From an uncultured Lachnospiraceae bacterium (GTDB taxonomy: Bacteria; Bacillota_A; Clostridia; Lachnospirales; Lachnospiraceae): a DNA stretch of 5,103 bases. Positions 1 to 5,103 of this stretch are shown here, in pieces. The stretch's first letter is position 1; the number at the start of each line of letters is the position of its first letter. The stretch covers positions 1 to 5,103 of the forward strand of contig CAMMZE010000113.1 of NCBI GenBank assembly GCA_946529195.1, in the 5' to 3' direction. The translations under genes and the position numbers were made by a program. The notes beneath the pieces are model-generated. The model had not been told where the DNA came from. It worked only from the letters and a program-made list of their open reading frames with translations, and did not search any database.

Positions 1-708
1 AATTACCGCAACATGCGGGAGGAACTTGCAAAGATCGGGATCGGCAGCCTGGACGGGATCGTTCTGGATCTTGGGGTATCTTCTTACCAGCTGGACCATT
101 TTGAAAGAGGTTTTTCTTATCGGGGCGACGCTCCTCTGGACATGAGGATGGACCAGAGACAGGAGAAGACAGCTGCCGATGTTGTGAACGGATATGATGA
201 GATGAGCCTGCAGAGGATTCTGCGGGATTACGGCGAGGAGCGATTCGCAGGCAGGATTGCCCGCAGTATTGTGCAGGCGAGAGCACAGTCTCCCATTGAG
301 ACTACAGGGCAGCTGACAGAGATCATCAGAAGGGCCATTCCGGCCAAGAACAGAGAGACAGGCGGCCATCCGGCCAAGCGGTCTTTCCAGGCCATTCGGA
401 TCGAGGTAAACGGCGAACTGGATGTGCTGCGGGATTCTCTGGATGAGATGATCGACCTGCTCAGTGACGGCGGCCGGATCTGTGTGATCACCTTTCATTC
501 CCTGGAGGACCGGATCGTAAAGACCATCTTCCAGAAGAATGAAAATCCCTGTACATGCCCTCCGTCTTTCCCGGTATGTGTGTGCGGAAAGAAGTCAAAG
601 GGCAGGGTAGTCACCAGAAAGCCGATTCTTCCCAGTGAAGAAGAGATGGACGAAAACAGCAGATCGAAAAGTGCCAAGCTTCGTGTGTTTGAGAGGATCA
701 GACAGTAA
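1..708 (+). CDS. rsmH: 16S rRNA (cytosine(1402)-N4)-methyltransferase RsmH (MraW), 5'-truncated by the window edge
   Basis: RsmH uses S-adenosylmethionine to methylate N4 of C1402 in the 16S rRNA decoding centre; it is cytoplasmic and usually sits at the head of dcw clusters. The frame is open from base 1, with N-Y-R-N ahead of the first visible ATG at 13, so that ATG is internal. About 235 residues are visible of roughly 310 usual for the family; the missing part should hold the first SAM-binding glycine motif. Family signatures seen: [11 protein letters not shown] (about 67-99), [18 protein letters not shown] (about 103-156), the [20 protein letters not shown] segment (361-420), [12 protein letters not shown] (about 487-522), then C-x-C-P-P-x-F-P-x-C-x-C-G (550-588) and a C-terminal [13 protein letters not shown]. 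The four-cysteine segment resembles what I recall from clostridial homologues; whether it binds metal is not shown. It ends with TAA, 36 bases before ftsL, consistent with one operon. Confidence 0.96.
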   Translation, partial: NYRNMREELAKIGIGSLDGIVLDLGVSSYQLDHFERGFSYRGDAPLDMRMDQRQEKTAADVVNGYDEMSLQRILRDYGEERFAGRIARSIVQARAQSPIETTGQLTEIIRRAIPAKNRETGGHPAKRSFQAIRIEVNGELDVLRDSLDEMIDLLSDGGRICVITFHSLEDRIVKTIFQKNENPCTCPPSFPVCVCGKKSKGRVVTRKPILPSEEEMDENSRSKSAKLRVFERIRQ

Positions 709-744
709 CAGACAGCGGAATATTTACGAAAAGAAGGGATCATT

Positions 745-1236
745 ATGGCAACGGGAAAACAGAGGACACAGACTGTTTCCAAGAGAAGATATTATGAAAG
801 CTATGTAGACGGCAATACGGTCAGAAAGATCGAGCCGGCCTACGAGAGACCTGTTCGCAAGACGGCCAGGCCGCAGAAGAAGGAGATCGTAGTCGGTTAT
901 GAGAAGCGTGAGGCTGTACTGGGCCTTCGCTATACCTTGTTCCTGATCGTTTCCCTGGCCTTGATCCTTGGATTCTGTGTCATTTATATGAATGCAAATA
1001 TACAGCTTTCACGAGTAAAGCGCGATGTGATGCGCGAGCAAACCAGACTGAGCGAGATCCAGGAGGAGAACGCTGCACTGAGTGCGGAAGCTGCAGATTT
1101 TTCAATCAATCTGGAAGAGATCTACGAGATCGCGACCGGAGAGCTTGGCATGGTTTATGCCGGCGAAGATCAGATTATTTATTATGACAGCAGCAACAGT
1201 GATTACATCAGACAGTTCGGAGAGATTCCCGATTAA
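745..1236 (+). CDS. ftsL: FtsL-like cell division protein (septum formation initiator type)
   Basis: 163 residues with the FtsL/DivIC architecture: a long basic cytoplasmic N-terminus (about residues 1-62, with K/R clusters at 13-15, 38-46 and 54-55), one membrane segment (about 63-82, YTLFLIVSLALILGFCVIYM), then an extracytoplasmic heptad-like coiled coil (about 86-126), and a short conserved tail of the type IYEIATGELGMVYAGEDQI. Known of the family: FtsL pairs with DivIC and DivIB and regulates the septal synthase. The call rests on topology, the A-x-x-x-L-G-M motif after the coiled coil, and position between rsmH and the PBP; sequence conservation in this family is weak, so DivIC cannot be excluded by sequence alone. 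ATG at 745 is preceded by an AAGAAGGG-type ribosome binding site (731-738) at 6 bases. The N-terminus is longer than the roughly 35-residue cytoplasmic part of well-studied FtsL proteins. Confidence 0.85.
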   Translation: MATGKQRTQTVSKRRYYESYVDGNTVRKIEPAYERPVRKTARPQKKEIVVGYEKREAVLGLRYTLFLIVSLALILGFCVIYMNANIQLSRVKRDVMREQTRLSEIQEENAALSAEAADFSINLEEIYEIATGELGMVYAGEDQIIYYDSSNSDYIRQFGEIPD

Positions 1237-1276
1237 GCCTCCATCAGGACAATCGGTACAGGAGTGAGTATTCATT

Positions 1277-3535
1277 ATGGCTTCACGCAGGAAAGATAGA
1301 AAGAAGAGTGTTTCCGGCAGCCAGGGGCAGACAACTGCAAAGCGTTTATCAAGGACGAACAGAAGAAGATTACTTCTTGTGTTCTTCTTTGTTATTATAT
1401 GCTTTGCAGTTTTGAGCATCAGGCTGCTGCAGATTGATCTGGTCAGGGGAGAGACTTACCAGAGAAATGTCATGTCCGTCATGAATTATGACGGGCGCAG
1501 TATACCCTATCAGAGGGGGCAGATCCTGGACCGGAGCGGATCTGTTCTGGCTTCCAGCGAGAAGATATACAGCCTGGTTCTGGATCCCTATGTTGTCAAT
1601 AACAGCTCTGTAGATCCCAAAGAAGAAGAGCAGATTGTGGAAGATACCGTGCAGGTTCTGAAGAAGTATTTCGGGATCGAGGAAGAGCAGACCAGACAGA
1701 TTCTGACGGAGCAGGCAGATGACAGATACGTGGTGCTGAAAAAAGGCCTGTCTTTTGATGATAAGGAGCCCTACGACCAGCTGCTCAAATCAGAAGATGA
1801 AACAGAGCAGGCACTGGCTGACCGCGTTGAGAACGGAATCTGGTTTGAAGAAAGCTATAAGAGAAGCTATCCCTATTCTACACTTGCCTGTGATGTGATC
1901 GGATTTGCCGGTTCAGACGGAGCGGGCCTGTGGGGACTGGAAAACTATTATGACAAGACCCTGTCCGGAATCAATGGCCGTGATTACAGCTATATTGACA
2001 ATGACGTCGAATACCAGACAGTCAGCAAGGAGCCGGTAAATGGATGCAGCCTTGTGACTACGATCGATGTCAACATTCAGAGAATAGTTGAAAAATATGT
2101 AGAACAGTTCGAAGTGACCATCGGCGCAGAAAACGTCGGCGTGGTGGTGATGGATCCCAATAATGGGGAAGTTCTGGCCATGGCCAATGGTGTGCCCTAT
2201 GATCTCAATGAACCCTATGACCTTACCAGGTGCGGTTATACCCCGGAACAGGTTAAGGAAATGAGTGAAGAAGAGCAGAGTGAAGCCCTGATGCAGATCT
2301 GGAGAAACTTCTGCGTCAATGACTCCTATGAGCCGGGATCCACTTTTAAACCCTTTACTGTGACTTATGCTCTGGATCATGATCTGACCAATACAAAAGA
2401 TACTTTTGACTGCGATGGCGGCGAGGAGTATGAAGACGGCACTTATGTTTACTGCAACAATTTCCACGGGACAGTTTCTCTGGAGGAGTCGGTCATGTAC
2501 TCCTGCAATGATGCCATGATGGAGCTGAGCCGCAGGATGGGAATCAGCAATTTTGTAACACTGCAGCATATGTTTGGCTTCGGCATGAAGACGGGCATTG
2601 ACCTGACCGGTGAAGCCAGTTGCGATAATCTGATTTTTACAGAAGATACCATGGGTCCTGTCGAGCTGGGGACCAGCTCCTTCGGACAGGGCTTTAATAC
2701 CACCATGGTACAGATGGCATCTGCTTTTTGCTCCATTGTAAACGGGGGCAGCTATTATATGCCTCATGTGGTCAAAGAGATCGTTGATGATAATGGCAGC
2801 ACAGTGGAAGTCATCGACAAGACACTCATGAGGAAGACCATTTCTCAGAAGTCTTCCGACTGGATCCTGCAGGCTCTTTATGAGACGGTAGAAGGCGGTA
2901 CCGGTACCCCGGCTCATGTGCCCGGTTACAAGGTGGGCGGCAAGACGGGTACCTCAGAGGTACTCGGCCGTGAAAATGACTTCAGACTGGTTTCGTTCGA
3001 GAGTGTAGCTCCCATTGACGATCCGCAGATCGTGGTTTATGTGGTAATCGACAGAATGAACCTTGCCAATCAGGGTCAGAGCCAGTATGCATCAGCTATG
3101 TGCGGCCATATTCTCTCAGAAGTGCTTCCTTATCTTCAGATCTTCCCGACAGAAGAAATCGGCGAGTATGAGGCTTATTCCTATGAAAATGAGCTGATGG
3201 CTCTGGAGGAAGAGGCAGCGGCGGCAAAAGCCAGAGGAAATACCCCGGTCAATAAATACAGCGAGGCGGCTCCTTATGTAGAGACTCCGGAGGCAGAGGA
3301 AAATGCCGATGCCCAGGAGGCACAGGAGGAAGGCGGACAGGCGCAGGACGATGCAGCCGCACAGGACCAGGAAGGTGAGGCTTCTCAGGACCAGGCAGAG
3401 GGACAGGACCAGGAGGCGGAAGCTGTAGAGGCAGCTCCGGATGAGGCTGGTCAGGACCAGGAAGCAGAAGGCGCAGAAGGACAAAATGAAGAAGCCGGCG
3501 AAAATGCGGAGAGTCCGCAGGATCAGGGAGAGTAA
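1277..3535 (+). CDS. ftsI: Class B penicillin-binding protein, FtsI/SpoVD family peptidoglycan D,D-transpeptidase with acidic C-terminal tail
   Basis: 752 residues. A bifunctional-looking class A layout is absent: there is a basic cytoplasmic N-terminus (1-31), one membrane anchor (about 32-52), a class B dimerisation domain (about 74-245, opening with RGQILDRSG at about 80-88 and closing around GLENYYDKTLSG at 220-231), then the transpeptidase domain (about 260-620). Catalytic motifs are complete: S355-T-F-K358 (acyl-ester serine), S409-C-N411 and K556-T-G-T559. The family crosslinks septal peptidoglycan at the outer membrane face and is the beta-lactam target. No PASTA domain follows; residues 669-752 form an acidic low-complexity tail. 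An in-frame TGA at 1265-1267 fixes ATG 1277 as the earliest normal start; its AGGAG (1260-1264) lies 12 bases upstream, longer than usual. Ten cysteines lie outside the membrane. Vegetative FtsI/PBP2B versus sporulation SpoVD cannot be settled here; the position beside ftsL, divIB and ftsZ favours a division role. Confidence 0.93.
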   Translation: MASRRKDRKKSVSGSQGQTTAKRLSRTNRRRLLLVFFFVIICFAVLSIRLLQIDLVRGETYQRNVMSVMNYDGRSIPYQRGQILDRSGSVLASSEKIYSLVLDPYVVNNSSVDPKEEEQIVEDTVQVLKKYFGIEEEQTRQILTEQADDRYVVLKKGLSFDDKEPYDQLLKSEDETEQALADRVENGIWFEESYKRSYPYSTLACDVIGFAGSDGAGLWGLENYYDKTLSGINGRDYSYIDNDVEYQTVSKEPVNGCSLVTTIDVNIQRIVEKYVEQFEVTIGAENVGVVVMDPNNGEVLAMANGVPYDLNEPYDLTRCGYTPEQVKEMSEEEQSEALMQIWRNFCVNDSYEPGSTFKPFTVTYALDHDLTNTKDTFDCDGGEEYEDGTYVYCNNFHGTVSLEESVMYSCNDAMMELSRRMGISNFVTLQHMFGFGMKTGIDLTGEASCDNLIFTEDTMGPVELGTSSFGQGFNTTMVQMASAFCSIVNGGSYYMPHVVKEIVDDNGSTVEVIDKTLMRKTISQKSSDWILQALYETVEGGTGTPAHVPGYKVGGKTGTSEVLGRENDFRLVSFESVAPIDDPQIVVYVVIDRMNLANQGQSQYASAMCGHILSEVLPYLQIFPTEEIGEYEAYSYENELMALEEEAAAAKARGNTPVNKYSEAAPYVETPEAEENADAQEAQEEGGQAQDDAAAQDQEGEASQDQAEGQDQEAEAVEAAPDEAGQDQEAEGAEGQNEEAGENAESPQDQGE
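3281..3532 (+). repeat. Acidic Ala/Glu/Gln/Asp-rich tail of the PBP with four CAGGACCAGG repeats
   Basis: The last 84 codons of the PBP contain 31 Asp/Glu, 19 Ala and 15 Gln, with no Lys, Arg, His or aromatic residue by direct count. The decamer CAGGACCAGG occurs four times (3362-3371, 3386-3395, 3404-3413, 3452-3461), always in the same reading frame and encoding Q-D-Q followed by E or A (starting at residues 696, 704, 710 and 726). Spacings of 24, 18 and 48 bases are all multiples of six. This looks like a disordered extracytoplasmic tail that may grow or shrink by in-frame slippage or recombination. Its function is unknown. Confidence 0.85.
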
Positions 3536-3540
3536 AAAAC

Positions 3541-4248
3541 ATGAAAAATAAACTTGCTTTCATTGCTTTCATCCTGGGATTCTTTATCGTAGCTTCTGTG
3601 ACAGTCGTCGTTGTTTTTCAGACACGGTCTCTTCAGATTGAAGGAACCAAAATGGTCAGTGATGAGGTAATCAAAAAGGAGATTCAGTACCAGAAGAGCA
3701 GCGGCAATTCACTGATTCTGATGCTGCTCAACCGGAAAACGGATGTCTCTGACAACAATATGATCGACAGCATCGACGTACAGCTGAAAAATCCCTGGAC
3801 AGTACGTGTTCTGGTCAAAGAGCAGCAGGTTGTCTGCTGTGTGGCGACCGGAAAAAGCTATATCTATCTGAACAGCGGCGGAAATGTAGTATCTACTTCT
3901 TCCAGTGAAGACTATGATCTGCCTGTGGTGCAGGGGCTGGAAGTCAATGACGTTATGGTCGGCATGCGTCTGGATGCAGCGGATGAAAGCATTCTGGATG
4001 ATGTGACCGCCATTGGTGAAGACCTGCAGGAATACGAAGTCAAAGCAGATATGATCAATGTGCTGGAAGACTATAAATATTCTCTTCTGATCGGTAATGT
4101 GACGGTTCTGCTGGGCAGAAATATATATATGGAAGAGAAAATTTCCGAACTTGCAAATCTGCAGGATCAGCTGGAAGGACTGGCCGGAACCCTGCATCTG
4201 GAAAACTATGACGCCTCCAAAGAATCCATCATTTTCACAAAAGACTGA
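3541..4248 (+). CDS. ftsQ: Cell division protein DivIB/FtsQ
   Basis: 235 residues with a very short cytoplasmic end (about 4 residues, MKNK), one membrane segment (about 5-26), a POTRA-like domain (about 29-97, starting SLQIEGTKMVSDEVIKKEI and ending near NPWTVRVLVKEQQVV), and a beta domain (about 98-235) with the family pattern Y-I-Y-L-N-S-G-G-N-V-V, then LPVVQGL (127-133) and G-x-x-L. DivIB/FtsQ sits in the membrane with FtsL and DivIC and controls septal transpeptidase activity. ATG is 5 bases after the PBP stop codon, and its ribosome binding site (AGGGAG, 3525-3530) lies inside the last PBP codons, so translation of the two is probably coupled. Two adjacent cysteines (99-100) lie in the extracytoplasmic part. 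It lacks the long charged cytoplasmic region of Bacillus-type DivIB. The family is poorly conserved, but domain order and position agree. Confidence 0.9.
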   Translation: MKNKLAFIAFILGFFIVASVTVVVVFQTRSLQIEGTKMVSDEVIKKEIQYQKSSGNSLILMLLNRKTDVSDNNMIDSIDVQLKNPWTVRVLVKEQQVVCCVATGKSYIYLNSGGNVVSTSSSEDYDLPVVQGLEVNDVMVGMRLDAADESILDDVTAIGEDLQEYEVKADMINVLEDYKYSLLIGNVTVLLGRNIYMEEKISELANLQDQLEGLAGTLHLENYDASKESIIFTKD

Positions 4249-4282
4249 TGGGTAAGTGCTGGAATTTATCCAATACTATGCC

Positions 4283-4311
4283 TTGACACAATTCCGAAAA
4301 TTAGATATGAT
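4283..4311 (+). promoter_or_regulatory. Predicted sigma-A type promoter for ftsZ
   Basis: In the 121-base gap between ftsQ and ftsZ there is a perfect -35 TTGACA (4283-4288), a 17-base spacer, and a -10 TATGAT (4306-4311) that differs from the consensus TATAAT at one position. The start of transcription would be near 4318-4320, giving a leader of about 50 bases ahead of the TTG start. No extended -10 TG is present. No terminator-like hairpin with a T run is seen between the ftsQ stop and this site, so ftsZ probably gets both its own transcript and read-through from the upstream genes. Confidence 0.8.
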
Positions 4312-4354
4312 AAGTCGTAAGCAGTCTGTAAAAAGATAAGATGGATATATATTT

Positions 4355-4362
4355 AAAGGAGG
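4355..4362 (+). promoter_or_regulatory. Strong ribosome binding site that sets the TTG start of ftsZ
   Basis: AAAGGAGG is a near-perfect match to the anti-Shine-Dalgarno sequence and lies 7 bases before TTG at 4370. There is no in-frame ATG or GTG between the in-frame stop TAA (4337-4339) and this TTG. The first downstream in-frame ATG falls after the essential [12 protein letters not shown] nucleotide-binding segment, so TTG is the only sensible start. Confidence 0.9.
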
Positions 4363-4369
4363 AAGTACC

Positions 4370-5103
4370 TTGCTTGAAATAAAACCTAATGAGAATGAGG
4401 CGGCAGCAAAAATATTAGTCATTGGCGTCGGCGGAGCCGGCAATAACGCTGTTAACAGGATGGTTGATGAGAATATTCTCGGCGTTGAGTTTATCGGCGT
4501 AAATACCGACCGTCAGGCGCTTCAGTTATGCAAGGCGCCCCAGCTGATTCAGATCGGTGAGAAGCTGACAAAGGGTCTTGGCGCAGGCGCTAAGCCTGAG
4601 ATCGGCGCAAAGGCAGCAGAGGAGAGCACCGATGAGCTCACAGAGCTGATGAAGGGTGCAGACATGGTATTCGTTACCTGCGGTATGGGCGGCGGTACAG
4701 GTACCGGCGCGGCTCCGATCGTTGCAGGTATTGCAAAGGAACTGGGATGCCTGACCGTAGGCGTAGTGACCAAGCCTTTCCGTTTTGAGGCAAAACAGCG
4801 TATGAACAACGCTATTCAGGGTATAGAGAGATTAAAGCAGAACGTGGATACACTGATCGTGATCCCGAATGATAAGCTGCTTGAGATCGTTGACCGCAGG
4901 ACATCCATGCCTGAGGCTCTTAAGAAGGCAGACGAGGTTCTGCAGCAGGGCGTACAGGGTATCACAGACCTGATCAACTTCCCTGGTCTGATCAACCTTG
5001 ACTTTGCTGACATCTCTACCGTCATGAAGGATAAAGGCATCGCCCACATCGGTATCGGCGAAGGCCACGGCGAGGATAAGGCGATTGACGCTGTGAAGCA
5101 GGC
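4370..5103 (+). CDS. ftsZ: Cell division GTPase FtsZ, 3'-truncated by the window edge
   Basis: FtsZ is the tubulin-like GTPase that polymerises into the Z ring on the inner membrane face and recruits the divisome. Reading from TTG 4370 gives 244 codons plus two bases, open to the window end; the full protein is usually about 350-420 residues, so the C-terminal polymer subdomain, linker and FtsA/SepF-binding tail are missing. Seen: a short N-terminal tail ([12 protein letters not shown]), [17 protein letters not shown] (base-binding first glycine loop), VNTDRQAL, the tubulin signature G107-G-G-T-G-T-G113, TKPFRFE, and the T7 synergy loop N209-L-D-F-A-D214 with both catalytic aspartates (211 and 214). 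All key residues are intact. Arginine codons CGT/CGC are more frequent here than in the preceding genes, as often seen in strongly expressed genes. The own promoter and strong ribosome binding site agree with high expression. Confidence 0.98.
   Translation, partial: MLEIKPNENEAAAKILVIGVGGAGNNAVNRMVDENILGVEFIGVNTDRQALQLCKAPQLIQIGEKLTKGLGAGAKPEIGAKAAEESTDELTELMKGADMVFVTCGMGGGTGTGAAPIVAGIAKELGCLTVGVVTKPFRFEAKQRMNNAIQGIERLKQNVDTLIVIPNDKLLEIVDRRTSMPEALKKADEVLQQGVQGITDLINFPGLINLDFADISTVMKDKGIAHIGIGEGHGEDKAIDAVKQ

Noticed and set aside
1082..1267. A 61-codon plus-strand frame overlapping the end of ftsL
   Set aside because: It is out of frame with a well-supported gene, has no ribosome binding site of note, and encodes nothing recognisable.
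1913..2917. A 334-codon open frame on the minus strand inside the PBP gene
   Set aside because: It lies wholly antisense to the transpeptidase domain, whose catalytic motifs are intact, shows no recognisable domain, and has no convincing ribosome binding site. It is a by-product of the codon use of the PBP gene.
3116..3572. Minus-strand open frames rich in Leu or Pro opposite the PBP tail
   Set aside because: They are low-complexity mirror images of the GAG/CAG/GCA-rich tail codons and have no family features.
4261..4295. Inverted repeat GGAATT (4261-4266) / AATTCC (4290-4295) flanking the -35 of the ftsZ promoter, considered as an operator or terminator
   Set aside because: Six-base arms with a 23-base loop are expected by chance in a gap this size, there is no T run for termination, and no regulator is known to match it.
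4549..5068. Minus-strand frames inside ftsZ
   Set aside because: They are antisense to the conserved GTPase coding frame and carry no independent support.
1..5103. Mobile elements, CRISPR arrays, tRNA or rRNA genes, riboswitches
   Set aside because: I read both strands and saw no transposase-like frame, no regularly spaced repeat array, no RNA gene signature, and no intergenic space beyond 121 bases that could hold a structured leader.

Overview
The window is a stretch of the division and cell wall (dcw) cluster of a low-to-mid GC Gram-positive anaerobe, most likely a Clostridia member of the Lachnospiraceae type. The support is: the order rsmH, ftsL, class B PBP, divIB/ftsQ, ftsZ; an RsmH with the C-x-C-P-P...C-x-C-G segment I associate with clostridial homologues; a FtsZ N-terminus of clostridial character; frequent AGA/AGG arginine codons; Gram-positive-style AGGAGG ribosome binding sites; and many cysteines in the extracytoplasmic parts of the PBP and DivIB, as expected for an anaerobe. 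The genus cannot be fixed from sequence reading alone.

Layout, all on the + strand. 1-708 is the 3' three quarters of rsmH (16S rRNA m4C1402 methyltransferase), cut by the window edge. 745-1236 is a FtsL-like single-pass coiled-coil divisome protein. 1277-3535 is a class B penicillin-binding protein (FtsI/SpoVD family) with all three catalytic motifs; in place of PASTA domains it ends in an 84-residue acidic, low-complexity tail built partly on a repeated QDQ motif. 3541-4248 is DivIB/FtsQ, only 5 bases after the PBP. A 121-base gap follows, holding a near-consensus sigma-A type promoter (TTGACA, 17 bases, TATGAT). From 4370 to the right edge is the first two thirds of ftsZ, starting at a TTG codon behind a strong Shine-Dalgarno sequence.

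How they work together: RsmH tunes ribosome decoding and is a usual first member of the cluster. FtsL and DivIB form (with DivIC, not in this window) the membrane subcomplex that controls the septal transpeptidase. The PBP crosslinks septal peptidoglycan, and FtsZ is the cytoplasmic GTPase that positions the machine. The first four genes look like one transcription unit (gaps of 36, 40 and 5 bases). ftsZ can be driven separately by its own promoter, and no terminator is visible before it, so read-through is also possible.

I see no undescribed system here. This is a core, conserved region. The points worth a second look are the absence of mraY/murD/ftsW/murG between the PBP and divIB, the acidic repeat tail of the PBP, the dedicated ftsZ promoter and TTG start, and the extracytoplasmic cysteines.
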